NCBI GenBank assembly: GCA_003508835.1
Contig: PUFA01000289.1
Location: 124,001 to 188,000 of the forward strand
Source of the DNA: Eonycteris spelaea
Lineage: Eukaryota; Chordata; Mammalia; Chiroptera; Pteropodidae
Reading direction: 5' to 3'
DNA: 64,000 nt
This document shows positions 12,271-25,328 of this stretch, one piece after another (within the stretch, counting starts at the first letter, position 1; the number at the start of each line of letters is the position of its first letter). The notes below the pieces were generated by a model. That model did no database searches, was not told where the DNA came from, and was given only the letters and a program-made list of their open reading frames with translations. A program made the translations under genes and the position numbers.

Positions 12271-12563
12271 CTGGATAGGACAGAGACATGTCAAATTTAA
12301 AATAATGTCTAATGATTCTTTTAGCATATAAACAGAAAATATGCTTAATGATAAAAAAAAAAGGAGGGATGGACTAGGGATAGATTTTATGTATTCACCA
12401 AATGCTTTATTTACTGGAAATGGAAGTTTTACAATTATAACACAGAAACTAGTTCAGTCCAAGCTCCTTAAAACTAATCTTTCACACATCTGAGCATAAA
12501 AAGCAGAACTACCACGAGACTGAGATTTGTTGGCAGCCCCAAGACTAATGTCCTGAGGTCCAT

Positions 12564-12641
12564 GTGAAAGAAAAAAGGAAAAGGAAAAAGGAACAGAAAG
12601 GGAAAAGGAACAGGAAAAAGAAAGAGAAAAGAAGGGAGAGG
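12564..12641. repeat. purine-rich low-complexity tract
   Basis: About 78 bases of almost only A and G on the plus strand (AAAAGGAAAAGGAAAAAGG-like units), so pyrimidines on the AFF1 sense strand. It lies within 300 bases upstream of the exon 8 acceptor in transcription order. Confidence 0.85.
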
Positions 12642-14551
12642 ACAGATACACAACACACTCAAATTATTTCCTTCTATAGTCTCTAATCTAAATGATTAAC
12701 CAATAAATGAGTTAATATTCGATAAATACTTGTAAAGTGCTTAAAACAGTGTCAGACACTTTAAAAATGCTATATATGAATACATAGTAAGATGTGTGAA
12801 TTTATCAAGGCAACTGTCACTAAAGAGCTCACTTACATTTTTGTCTAAAAAACTATTAATATTGAACATTATTTTTCATATACACAAAAATATTCTCTTT
12901 TGTCTGTTTAAACATGGTCAATGGAAAGAGTAGAAATAAAAATAATACTGTTGTCTAAAACATATGTTTAACCTTACTGCTATCATTCTGGTAAAAATAA
13001 AAACTTAGTTCACTTGCTCAAAGTTATATTAATACTTATCTCTAGGCAGTCTGGTTTATGACGAACTGAAATATTACAAGCAAACATTTTCCAATCTGTA
13101 CATGTTCACTCAATTCTTGGCCCCTTTCCTCTCTCATTCCCTTTACCTTCTTCCATGGAGATACCCAAATATTAAAGGAATTAATCAGTAATTGCTCCCT
13201 TCCACTTCCCCCCCCAATTTATGAGAATGACTATGAGGAAATGCTTACGTGAAAGTGGGAAAAATAGAAGTCTGCTTGAGTATTACTGATGATCCAAAAA
13301 GCAAATTATATTAGAGGTTACAAACCTTTGGTATTTCTAAAAATAACTCTTTAATAATCTGACCAATAATTTTTACCGTAAACCCACTACCTGCCATTGT
13401 TTTATTTTGGGAATCCTTGGTAAAATCACTGTATTTTGTAATGAACATAAATGATAAAACTTGGCTCTTTCATAATGACCACCTACAAGCAACAGTGTAA
13501 TTCTGCCAAGGACGTATTTTCACCAATAAATGTTCGAAAAACATCCTGTGATAAGTTTCTAAAAAAAAATATGAAAACTGTTAGCTACTTGTAAATATAA
13601 GTCTTACTCAATATTTATCTAATGAAAGCTAAATTCATATTTTAGTAAGGCCAGGAAACACAGTGTTCAGGCACAGGACTTGGCAATAGCAATCATAGTG
13701 GTAAAGAAGAGAGAGTCATTCAACAGGTTTACTGCTGAATGGTGGCTTCACTGGGGTACACACAAACAAAAGATAAAAACAGATCTGTAAATAAATGTAA
13801 GGGAAAAAAATCTGACAAAGTATATTCCATGTTAATCAACAAAACCACAGTAAACGGACCTCTTTGTTTCTTAGTCATTGAGTTTGTTTTGTATAAAACT
13901 GATTTGCCTTAATTTTCTGAAACATCAAACACCATATAATCCAATCACGCTTCCTGTTGTAAGCAGAGGACTAAATACCCTGTAAGTTTGCCTAGCTACC
14001 GAATGCCTAGCTTCCATGAATTCATTTACCTAAGGTCAGCCAGAAAGTAAGATATGTTCAGTAAGTCAGAAAGTATATGTTCTGACTTTATCTCTACTGA
14101 CTGTTAGGGAATAAAAAGGACCATAAAAGTGCTGTTTCAGATTCTAAAAATTTCTCCTTTAGAGCTGTTAGGTAAACAATAACAAAGTAAGCCTGCAGGT
14201 ATGATACTTATTCAGGACCTAAAGACAGTGACCTCTGAAGAAGGATTGCTAAAGATATCTCCAAAGAAATAATCAATCAAAAAGCAATGATAAACCAAAA
14301 GGGTCCAACAAAATCTATCACTTTTATAGGATATACTAGGAATTTACATGTGGTACTTTATTTAATCGAATTCATGGGTACAATTTATTTGACATGAGAA
14401 TCAACAGACATAGTATATTGTCAGTGTCTGCCAACCCGACCAACAGTAACCACAGAATCTTCCAGAAAATATAATTTATTGTATCATCAGAGATGAGTAG
14501 CTTACTATATAAGCCATCATGCTCTCAGTGGAAGAAAGATATGTTCTAAAA

Positions 14552-14570
14552 TTTTTTTTTTTTTTTTTTT
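14552..14570. repeat. poly(T) run, 19 bases
   Basis: Uninterrupted T homopolymer in intron 7. Confidence 0.95.
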
Positions 14571-15139
14571 ATAACAAACATGTGCTGCATCTGGTAAGAA
14601 AAAAAATGCTACTTAAAAACCCAAACTAAGTTTTGCTAACAGAAAATCCATCACGAATGACATTAGGATTTAAAAAAAAAAAAAGAATCTATGTAGTTGG
14701 GTAAAATGTTACCTGACGACACATTAACATTTTTAGAGATGAGGGAAAAATTTTAAAGGAATCAGCTGCCAAAACCCCCTACTTGTCCCACAATTATATT
14801 GAAGGGCAAGCACATACTATATATGTTAAGAAATGGTCACTAAATGTGAAGAATGACAAAATTAATTATAACACATCTGGGTGAACACTGAGATACCTAC
14901 TAAAAGAGAGTCAAATCTCTTAGATCCAGTCTCACTCACACCAATGAAACCCAGGTCAGGAGAACATAAGTCCCAGAGATATACACAACTGTAAGCTTTT
15001 AGGGGCAGGATGGAGTCGTTTTCCTCTTCACAGCTTCCATACCTAGAATGAGGCAGGCACCCTAAAAAAGCTGGCCGAATGAACAGCACCTTTTTTGCTG
15101 AATAAGTAACAGTACTACATGGCTGTACCCACTGGTGAT

Positions 15140-15320
15140 TACGACTTTACAGGCTTCCCTTTACTCGCAACCCTGTGAGCTAGTTCTTAGCATGCTCTCA
15201 CTTTCCAAGAATGAGGAAATGGGCCAAGAAGGGCCATGTAAGTTGCCTAAGACCATGAAACTGGTACACACTGAAGCCAGGATACAAAAACTATTCTATC
15301 TGATATGATACCCTAGCTCT
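15140..15320 (+). repeat. MIR SINE fragment
   Basis: Shows the MIR 3' pattern: CAACCCTGTGAGCTAG, AATGAGGAAATGGGCCAAGAA, GTTGCCTAAGACCATGAAACT, then CTGAAGCCAGGATACAA. Ancient and diverged. Confidence 0.75.
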
Positions 15321-15411
15321 GGCCCACACAGGACACAGTGGGTAGAAAACCTAACTGATAGAATGAAACGTAAGTTTTAGAACCCACAGAGAGGAAAGAC
15401 TTTGATTTGGA

Positions 15412-15430
15412 AACAACAACAACAACAAAC
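15412..15430. repeat. (CAA)n microsatellite
   Basis: Short AAC/CAA trinucleotide run. Confidence 0.9.
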
Positions 15431-16442
15431 AGTAACTGCCTTATGGGAATAAAATGAATACATTATTTTCCCTCGTGAAAATCAATGAACTTTAAACTTT
15501 ATATACTTTTTAAACTGGTCAAATAACTAATTTCACTTTCAAACTCTAAGACAAAGCAGTTATTTCAAAGCATATGGTACCACACAGCCTACCTTGGCAC
15601 TGATCAAAAGCCAAATGCTTAGGTCAAATGACTCTTTGAACTACCATGCAGGTTTAACCGCATTTTACATTACTGGTTAGGTAAACTTTTTACTTAAAGG
15701 TTACAAACAATCCTCAGACTCCTTTGTACCAATGCATTCTTCAGGCAGCTGTTCTACAAAGTTTAGAGAACCATGTACACGTTCTGGCAGGCATGCCTCA
15801 GTGACTCAGAGTCCAAGTGTTACTGCTGTGAAGATACACAAGAAAGGCTGTTATTCTTTTTCCACTCTTTTAGTACCGGGCTTGCCAATGTTCTGTAACA
15901 TCTAAATTCAGAACCAAAAAACTATTTAAATAAACTGATTTCTTGGCTTAACAATTCCTATGATCAGGCCATATATTTTATTTGGGAAAGAGCAAGTGAA
16001 AGCAAGCTCACAGTAGTTATTTGCAATTAATAAGTCACAACCCTGGTATTAGGTGTGCTCAAAATGGTAAGTGAAGTAATGCTTTTCAGAAACCGCTAAT
16101 GAGCATGTGAGAATGTATAAACTTGTACAATCTCACGAACTTAAAATTGATTTGGGGACAGAACAGGAGATAGAATGCAGGGAAAGAGAAGGAGGTTGGG
16201 TTCTAAAGTAGATACATAATTCCTAAAACTTTAAATTCAATCAGGGTTTGATTCCTTTTTTTGATAAGGGGCAGAAAACAGGGACTACAAATGCTCTGTA
16301 CAAGGTGATGGAAGGCTTCGAATTACGAAGGACCCCATATACAATACATGAGAAAATGAAAAAGCAGATCTTAAGCAGTTTTGACATAATATATAAAGGG
16401 AACTCTCCAAATGGTGACAGTAGTTGGCAGAATTCAAATTCA

Positions 16443-16478
16443 TGTTAGTCTGTAATTGGGGGCAATTACAGACTAACA
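16443..16478. repeat. perfect 16-bp hairpin with GGGG loop
   Basis: The arm TGTTAGTCTGTAATTG (16443-16458) is followed by GGGG and then the exact reverse complement CAATTACAGACTAACA (16463-16478). It is intronic and not part of a repeat I recognise. See the finding. Confidence 0.95.
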
Positions 16479-16824
16479 AGACAGAGGGGAAAGAGATTCA
16501 GTGCACAATTTACTGTAGTAATCAAGCTTATATACTTGATAAGGTAAAAACTGTTGCCAGAGTTGTAGAAGATTATTTAAACTCCATGGATAAAGTAAAG
16601 ATTATCTGAGGTCAAATAAGGACGAGAAAAATCACAAAAGTATAAATGAGGGAAATTTCAAAGTAAATAAGATTAAATCGATAAGTATGACAAATAAGAC
16701 ACTAATGCAAAAGCAACATACTGGCTAACTAGAAAGAAAATCTAGAAAAATTATTGCTGAAAATCACGTCTAGTAAATATTGCTTATAGGTATATAATCA
16801 AGTTAATGTGTAGTATTTTCTTCT

Positions 16825-17265
16825 TCCACATTTATTCTGAGTACTTACTATATGCCTTGCTCTAGACTCTACGGATACAACATTAAGCAGACAAAAATCC
16901 CTGCTTTTGTAGTACTTAGAGCCTAGAGGAGGGAGATAAACAACTAAAAAACATACTTTCTCAAGGGGTCAGAAGCCTATGGAGGGAAACAAAAGCATTA
17001 AGGAGGAAGGATGGGTGTGCACTGCTCTTCTCCATGGGGTAGTTAGGGAAGACTGTGTCGATAAGGCGATGACATCCAAGGAGAGACCTGAGAGGAGAAG
17101 AAATTGGAGGGAGCGTCATCAGGGCATAGAAAACAGCAAAGAAGTCAATGTGGCCAAGATATAAAATGTACTTCTGAATGGGGGGAAGAGAGGGTAGTAG
17201 GGGAGGAGGCAGAGAGGTAGACTATGGAGGGCCTTGGAGGCCTCTGCAGGCAGGCGGGGTGTGGG
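16825..17265 (+). repeat. ancient interspersed repeat, family not assigned
   Basis: The string of phrases ACTTACTATATGCC, GACAAAAATCCCTGCTTTTGTAG, AGGGAAGACTGTGTCGATAAGG, GGAGAGACCTGAGAGG and AGGGCCTTGGAGGCC is the pattern of an old, long repeat common to placental mammals. The same family appears near 23.4 kb, 51.5 kb and, inverted, 58.5 kb. Confidence 0.6.
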
Positions 17266-17267
17266 GC

Positions 17268-17288
17268 AGAGAGAGAGAGAGAGAGAGA
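17268..17288. repeat. (AG)n microsatellite
   Basis: About ten AG units at the end of the ancient repeat. Confidence 0.95.
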
Positions 17289-17639
17289 CAGTCAAGAGAC
17301 AGAGCGAATATGAACTCTCTTTGAAGTAGACCACACTTTGTTGATTTAACAGCCCAGCATCCTAGAGTGGGTGGGATGTACAAATTAGTTTAGGGCTAAT
17401 AGATTCTTAGCAATTTAAAACATTTTATTCAATCTTTCAATCCATGTTTAAATTAGCCAAAGGTCATTTTGTAGTGAATTAGCAGTTATGATTAATAAGT
17501 GAGACTTAACTGGACCCTTAGGGATTCCTTTAAAACCATGTTTTGCATATGCAAATAAACTACTTCAAAGTAGTCACTTCCAATAAGTATTCCCTGATGT
17601 CTTCAAACACCTTTGGAGCCTGCAGCATAAATTATCAAG

Positions 17640-17935
17640 CTCCTTTAAATGTGGCCAGCATTTTCTGCCACCCTCTCACCATCAGGCTCCAGATCAAATG
17701 TCACCTCCTCTGAGAGATCTTTTCTGACCTCCTTCCCAAGAAGTATCACCACCATCCCTCTAAAATTCCCCCAAGCCTGTCACTATCATATCTCCTAGTT
17801 TATATTACAGGTCACCCTCATTTACTTACAAGAGGTGGAAGAATTTTCTTATTGGCCTTATTGGCCACTGCTTCCCCTAGTGCCTAAAGCAGCACAAGGC
17901 ACCCAGTATGTGTTCAATAATTACACATGAATGGA
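17640..17935 (+). repeat. L2 LINE 3' end
   Basis: Shows the L2 tail signature: CTCCAGATCAAATGTCACCTC, GACCTCCTTCCCAAG, CCTAGTGCCTAAAGCAGCAC, AGTATGTGTTCAATAAT. Confidence 0.8.
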
Positions 17936-20125
17936 AAAATGGCAATTTGGGGAAATATCTCAGTCACCTGGAGCCAAGCCCAAAGAATAATTTATATAAT
18001 TGGAGTCAAAAGCACATTAAAGAATGATGAGAATGATTTTTCTTTTGTAATACTCAAACGGACCTATTTACTTAATGCTTACCTAGTATACAATAGGAAC
18101 TTGATAAATTTATTCTTCTTGTCCATTTTATTTGACCTTTGGTCTAAGACCAGGTACGGTAGTAGATACTATCCCAAAGGGGTGCTTCCAGGGTATTTCA
18201 AGACATGGCTGGCTGCATCATTTGAGAAAGGATAGCTCCAAGGTGAATACTTTGAAGAAAATAATCCTCTAGCACCTTAGCAGTGTTTGTATAATTATTT
18301 AAAATATGCTTCATTTCACAGCCTCACCCTGCATAAGCTTGCATACAATGTTAAGCCCTTGGAATATTGTCTATTAAAATTGGAAGCCCAAGAGTTCAAA
18401 ACTGATTATGCCAAGAGACTGTAAATTCTACCATAAGCTAGTCACAGCACAGTGCAGATAGGGGAAAAGAGGTGATTATATACATTTGAGAGTTGCAGTA
18501 TTTTTAAATATTGGTTTAAAGTGCCCTAGTGATTACAATCCCGAAATAAGGAGATTTTAAAAAAATATTGCACAGAATGATTTTTGTGTTTGCTTTCACT
18601 TAGGAACAGAAATTTTTCAATACTCAATCTTACAAATTCTCATTTCTCCACAGCATGGCAAACATTAACTTCAAAAAAAAAAAAAAAGCTATTTGCCTTA
18701 TCCTCTTGTTCTCTTTCATTTTATAGCTCTAACTTTTCTCCTGAGAACAAGAAAACACTTTGTAATATATCTAGGTTACTGAAATAATTATGAACACCAA
18801 TAACCCTGGATTCTCAATTACTTGATCAGATAAGTTGAGAGTGAAAATAAAGTGTGCCCTTTTCCAGCAAAGGCGGTATTGGGAATTTCGTACTGAGAAT
18901 GGGATCTTCATTTACATTCTGTGATTCTGAAGGTTTAACGTACACCTACCAATGTACAAATGAGCAGCACAAATGTTTGTTCCTTGTTTTCAGGAGATGA
19001 GGTATGATCTCAGTGACAAATGATTTATAAGCTTTGCACATTAGGGTGATTTCTATTTCTTCTATAATCTTATCAGCAAATAGCACTCTAAATTAGCGCT
19101 GCCATAAGAATAAAGCATTAAAAGATCCAGGCAAAACATTTTCACATAATGTAAGCTAACATTTAAAGACAGAAAGAAGTAGCTTATGAAAGAAGAAAAG
19201 TAAGTAATTTCCTGAGGCTAAAAACAATTTAACTGAACTGGTCCAAGTAAGCCACTTCTTCAGACTTAATTCTAGGACATTTCAGCTGACATGTGTCTGA
19301 TATGGTTTTTATTATACAATAAACTGAAAGAATGAGCTTCCTTAGTTCTTTGCCAAGATATTTAAAAACCAATAATGTTTATGAGTAAAAGTTGAAAACT
19401 CAGGCTCATTTTAAAAAGTATCATAGACTCCTCCCAACTTTTATCATTACTTCTGATCAAACCTGGGATGATCCCAACCCCAGCCTTTAAGTCCAGATAT
19501 TTCCTTCAAAAGAAACTTGCCACATAATAAACATTTCAAATTGTTATAATAGCTAATTTGTCTCCAGTCTAAAAAAGTATTGACGATTTCTGAGACAACT
19601 ATAAGAAAAATAAAAGAGGACACTTTCTAGTAAGGATTTGGCAATTTCAGGGTAGGGAGTGGGAAGGGAGAAGAAAGTTAGCCACAACAATACCCGTCAA
19701 CTGCTTTGGTGTATAAAACACTAACAGATTATCCCCTTTGAGATCCTGACAAAGCTGACAACAGAAAATGTACCCAGCCTTACAGAAAGGGAAGGGTCTA
19801 CAATTGTATAAAGGACATAATAACTGCATTAAAAAAAGGAAATACTCTGTACTTTGCCCTGAGAACTCAACAGATGTAAGCCTTGGAAAGAAAGAAGATT
19901 CCAAAGCCAGAAGCCCTAAAAGTAACATCTCCTCCCCACCTAAATTTAGGGGCAAACAACACTGACATCCTAGCTAATCACCTCCATGCAGAGCTCGGCA
20001 GGTTTATCATTTGAGAACTAGAGCTTCAACCACAGAAATTAAAAGCGACAGATTCAGCACGTATTTCTTTCATACACAGATCCTTCTAGCACCTGACTAA
20101 CAGCTCCCCTTCCTCTGACACACTG

Positions 20126-20157
20126 ACACACACACACACTCTTTCTCTCTCTCTCTC
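20126..20157. repeat. (CA)n(TC)n microsatellite
   Basis: A short CA run followed by a TC run. Confidence 0.9.
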
Positions 20158-21423
20158 GACAGATATGAGTTAAAACAGACTCTCCACGTGTTTATTCTCT
20201 AGTTCAAGACCTCTCTTTTTTCTTTCGGATGTACTATTCTACTTTTCTAAGGATTCCCAAGTACTAGTAATTCTGAAAGAAAAAGCATTATAACCTAGAT
20301 TGATTTTTAAAACCAAAGTGCATATGACTCTGTCATTGACTTTTTCCCCCTGACATTCAAAGTGCATTAGACTATCTCCCTGGCACTGTATGAGCCATGG
20401 AAATAGTCTAAGTGCATGTCAAAGAACCCTAATGCTGACACCAGATCAAATTAACCTGCGACCACTACGAGAATTACTGTACTATATCTGAAACAATGAA
20501 TGCACTTTACAAATTAACTGGGACACTGCTTTCACCCAGTCTCCATAAAAGCGATCCCTTTTTCCTGGAGGTACATTTCATTCTGGCACCTATCAGTACC
20601 ACCAACCCCACCCACACGGCCCTCCTTATCTGCCCAGGCTCAGTGTTACTTTCCCTCCTGTACCAGTCTTCCCTTTCCTCTTCTCCTCCACTAGGCCCTA
20701 CTTTCATCTGTTCTCTAAATGAATTAAGGATCATAACAAAATTCCTTGCAAGGGAACTTTAGAAATAGCAATTGAATAATTTTTATAAAGAAAACGCTAC
20801 ATTTGTCTCAAGATGTAAGTGTACCTGTTAGAAACTTTTAGGCACCTCTGATCTCTGTGGTTTAATTCACTTTTCAGGAGAACTACCCATTTCTCTGAGT
20901 AGCAAAATTGTCATAGAAAGTGGTTTAAGTCCCTACCAACCACCTAAGCCTGAAAACGGATGGAAACTGGTGTGGGAATGTGCAACGCTGGCCTGCGCAG
21001 TCTGAAACTCCTTCTTAGGCCCAGATCAGACCCAAGGGCCTTTCTTCCTCTACCCACAGGCCCAGGAGAACAGCTGTTTCCTTCTGGCGCTGCTGCTTCC
21101 ACCCGCTGGGCTCCTTGGCGAGCTCTTCTCCTCTATCCTTACTACCAAGTGGGAGGCAAGCTCTTCAGCTTCCCCTTCCTCACTGCCCCCGACACTGGCC
21201 AGGGCCTTTTATGGTCTAAAGGGCTTTACTACCAACCATTATAAAGGGCATAAGGGGTGAACCCGTGGGAGAAGTTCCAGAGCTTCCACAGAAGTTTTAC
21301 ACTTGTGGTCCTTGGATCTGTAGTTTCTATTCTCTATCAACTATCAACTGGTTTAAAAACCTCCTGTTTCTTTAAGTGTAATCTAGGTAGTTGCTGCTAG
21401 ACTTTCAAAATTCGAGCGCCAGT

Positions 21424-21476
21424 AAATTTGAAAAAAAGAAAAAAGGCAAAAAAGGCAAAAAAGAAAGAGGATAACT
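21424..21476. repeat. A-rich low-complexity with AAAAAGGC repeats
   Basis: Several AAAAAAGGC-like units in an A-rich stretch. Confidence 0.8.
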
Positions 21477-22816
21477 GACATAAGGGTTTTTTTTAGCCCT
21501 AGTAAAAGACAATAAAAACAAGCAAAAACTCACCATCTTCCAATACCACAAATGAAACAGATTTTTATTACACAAAAATAATCCCTTAAGCTACAATAAA
21601 TTTACTTAAAAAAAATATATATCAAAAATACCGGGCAATTTTTTTACTTGTTCTGACTAATGAATGATATATTTGCCTGGCTGAAGCCACTACAAAAATC
21701 CAAAGCTCGGCTTTCAGATGAGTCGAGATTTGTTTATGGAAAGATTCATTGTGTGTGCTGTGGATCTCCTCCTATATGCTAACCGGTGTCGTGTGTACCA
21801 ATGTGCTTTTTTGGTGTTGAGGGGAATTCACGGGTGCTCGTGAGTGGCTTAAAGTGACCCATTCTATGAATTATTGATTATGGCGCCAAAAAAAAAAAGT
21901 AATAAAATTTGATTTTTAAAAACAAAAAACAAACAAAATCTCATTATCCTGGGGAATTTTCCTTATTTTGCTACAGAGAAAAAATAAAAATAAATTGCAT
22001 CAAGGGAACGATGGCACTTGAGAATCATGATTTAACCTGTTGCCACATTCAGTCTCAGTGAGAAGATAAAATTACCTCTTGCCTCAACTACACAGTTTTT
22101 AAAATATTCACTCCACAGCAATCTCTCCTTCCAAAATACATAGAGCAAATATTACATCCAGAAAATAGAATGCTGGAGTTTGAACATGAAATCCTCTGAG
22201 ACTAGAGACTCCACATTACTGGTTAGATACTAAACGAGAGAAAGGCTTTCTCATTTAGTCCCTAAACACCACTTCTAGTTGTGTGAAAATAAAGTAGCAT
22301 TAGCTCAATACTGTCAAGAAATGACAAATTGGGTCAAAATGCTGATTTAAAAATCTTTATTATGTAGTTTGAAATGTTCCAAAACCCAAAATATATCTGG
22401 ACTTACTTGGCCTTAATAGAGAACAGCTGGGCAATAGGACTCATTCTTTGTTAAAACCAGGCCAAGAAAGAGGCAGAAAATCTTAAATTATGTACATCCC
22501 CCAAAATCTGTTTCCAAAAGCTAAACCTATTTAAGACTGCAATTTATAAAGCTAAAACCTTCCACAGTTACAATGTAAACAATGGCTCGAATGCTTTTCT
22601 TTTGAGAAAGCCCCTTAGCAACCTCTCCTATGATCCCTAAACCTTCAACAGAACTTAATCCAAATATAAATGTAGGTCATTTCTTCCCTGTACAGTACAG
22701 GAGTATTTTACAAAAGCCATTACCTGAAAGCAGGGGGGAAATCTAAGCAATGCATTTACACGGGAAATTACAACGTTGTATTCTAAACTTTTAATAAACA
22801 AAAGCATTTTACTTAC

Positions 22817-22868
22817 GATGTTCCCTGCTGTGAATCAGGGTGGGTTTTTGAAGACGTATCATACTGTT
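22817..22868 (-). CDS. AFF1: AFF1 exon 7 (52 bases)
   Basis: Begins with AA completing Lys, then QYDTSSKTHPDSQQGT, and ends with TC, which becomes Ser with the first base of exon 8. The acceptor follows a C-rich tract (cccccacag) and the donor is gtaagt. Human has QYDTSSKTHSNSQQGTS. Phases agree exactly with exons 6 and 8, so this part of the gene is undamaged. Confidence 0.94.
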
Positions 22869-23339
22869 CTGTGGGGGAGGGAAAAATGATTAGAGCAGCA
22901 CAATGACATATATTCGTGAGACTGTTAGGTATAAATTCCGTTTTTTTGTTGTCCCTCACTCTCACCTTTTTCACCTAAACACTTAGTACATGTAAATTCT
23001 GTCAACCTAAGTGCTGCTATACGTTGTATTTAGTTAGTATAATTGCACAATAACGTCTATGTTACTTCTAGAGAGAGGACTTGCTCAGAATTAAATACTC
23101 TTAACAGCAAAGACACTGAAGAGCACTGCTTGCAGCAGGCCCTGCCATACTGCTGGCCACCTTCCTGTGGGTGGGACACTCTTTCCCTTGATGCCAGCTA
23201 GTGGGGGCTCTCACAGCTCATGGGGTCTGAGCTCAGGTGTCTATCAGTGATTTGCTAGCACTCCCCTTTTCCAGCCTGTCATCTGCCAATGTGCTCTCCC
23301 TCCCACCTGTCCCTCCATCAGTCAACACCCTCTCCTATG

Positions 23340-23900
23340 ATTCGATAGCTATTTATAGACTGCTCAATAGAGAACAAACGTTCAAGGCATTTGATCCTGT
23401 CCTCGATGAGCTTACAGTTAGTTGACTGAGGAACATCAAACAGGCACACACATAACTACAACCCTGGGCAGTGTGAATTAAGTACACAAATCAATCATAT
23501 AAATCAACTGTCCCAGGAATCCAGAGAATAGTCCCTCTGTTGCTAATGACTAAAGAAGGCAAATTAGAAAAGGAACAAAATGAACTGTGTCACAAATGAT
23601 GGGCGAGACTGTGACAGAATGCCTGCTGGCAGGAGAATGAGGAAGATTTTCTGGCAGAGGAGGCAGTGCAAACAAAGGTACAGACGTGAGAGGAGTTAGT
23701 GGCACAGACTCGGAAAGGGCAAGGCTAGGGCGCATAATCTGTGCTGGATGGTGTGGAAAGACAGTTGGAGGCCGTGTTTGAGGGCTCTGAATGCCGGTGT
23801 GGGAAGTGATGACTTTGTCTGTTGGACAATGAGACACCACCAAAGGTCTAAACAGGGACGAGATACTCTGATTCCTCAGAAAGGTAATTCTGGAGGCACA
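23340..23900 (+). repeat. ancient interspersed repeat, family not assigned
   Basis: Same family pattern as 16.8 kb: CCTCGATGAGCTTACAGTTAG, GAGGAAGATTTTCTGGCAGAGG, TGCAAACAAAGGTACAGA and GGTCTAAACAGGGACGAGATA. Strongly diverged. Confidence 0.5.
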
Positions 23901-25159
23901 CCCTGGTATACACAACTTAGAAGGGAGCAGGAAACGTTAAGTGTGGAGCAACAACCCAGCTGGGAGGCTGCTGTTTCTGTTTAAGCAGAGGGCAATGGAG
24001 ACCTGAAACGGAACTGGACGTGGAATGTCTTTTAGGCAAGAATGAATATTTCCCATAAATGTCATGTGGAGACCCTTGAATATTTGCAATTAATCACTTT
24101 ATCCTCATGGTGGCAGCAGCTCATATATTTTTAAAACAATATTTTTATATATTGCTTCCCCTTCTGGCTAGAAAACTTGTTAGGGCCAGGACTACACATT
24201 AGAGGGTCTAAACTCACTCTTCTGACCACTCACAGGGTTTCGCATACAGTCATCTTGACTGGGCCCTAAACCCCACAAGGACCTGGTTATCCTCAGGCAG
24301 CCATGTTTTTGCACCTGTGGAATGAATACGGGGGCACGCAAGTAAAATTCCTATTCTCCATTCTCTAGACTCTACAGACTCCGAAAGTGATTCATAAGAT
24401 CACTCTTCAAAAAACTTGCATCTTCTTGCTGGGCATACTGTGAGAAATACATGTCAAGTTCTACTCTTCTGAAAGGAATATCCACATAAATTCTACTCCC
24501 TCTTCATCCAACATACGACTAGACCTCTTCAGGGTCCAACCAGGCCCCAGGAAGGCCACGTTCTCACAAAGGTAAACAAGAGTCCTCAGAACACAACAGA
24601 CAAAGTGGCAGCAGCATGTTAGACCCCAGGGTAAACACCCGGTGAGCCAAGGCCTACGGAAGACCTGCCGACGTCTGAACACTTTTCCAGAGCACAGAGG
24701 AACTGAAGCACAGGCTGAGAGAACCGGCCATGCCTGGACACGCGAGCACTCACCAGTCTACATTTGATAAAAGGGGAGGCAGGTTAAAGAATGAAAGGCT
24801 TTTTCTGAATCAGGAGTTAGCCATCACGTGAGCTGTGAGAGATCAGCGGAAGGCACATCATCTGCACGGCTGGCAGCCCAGCAAGTGGAGGTAAAGGAGC
24901 ACACAGCGACCCAGTCCACAGATCTGCGGGCAGCACAGCTGGCAGATTCCCGCCACCGCACCATCTATCTTTGGATAGGCTGTCAGGATGCAGAGAAAAA
25001 AGATTTCCCAGTCTCTCCAAGAAGCCACTGATTTGTTCATTTTTACCTTGCTATTTATTTACACAACACTACTGCAAGATGGTCAGGCTTATTTCTCTGC
25101 ATTTGGGGGAAATTTAGTTATGGATTCTTTGCAAGATCTTATTCAGTATCTCCAAAAGC

Positions 25160-25328
25160 GGGGGGGGGGTACTTTTTCTGTAAAGGTCACACAGTAAATA
25201 TTTTAGACTGCATTTACCTTGTAGAATAGTAAATGAATGGGCATGGCTATGTCCTAATGAAACCTTCCTTATAAAACTAGCTGCCAAGCAGACTGGGTTC
25301 TCAGGCTGTAGTTTGCCCACCCCTGTTC
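25160..25328 (+). mobile_element. hAT-type (MER1 group) DNA transposon relic
   Basis: Reads ACTTTTTCTGTAAAGGTCAC, CAGTAAATATTTTAGACTGC, AATGGGCATGGCTATGTCC and ends GTAGTTTGCCCACCCCTG. It is the opposite orientation of the copy at 10.0 kb and nearly full length at its 3' end. A run of ten Gs sits at its start. Confidence 0.8.

Larger units (their letters stand above)
12271..22816 (-). other. AFF1: AFF1 intron 7 (about 10.5 kb)
   Basis: Contains a purine tract, a MIR, a perfect hairpin, an ancient repeat, an L2 3' end and several microsatellites, listed separately. The segments 12650-14540, 18260-20100 and 21480-22816 are AT-rich and show no recognised element. A GC-richer patch lies at 20950-21245. 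Confidence 0.87.
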
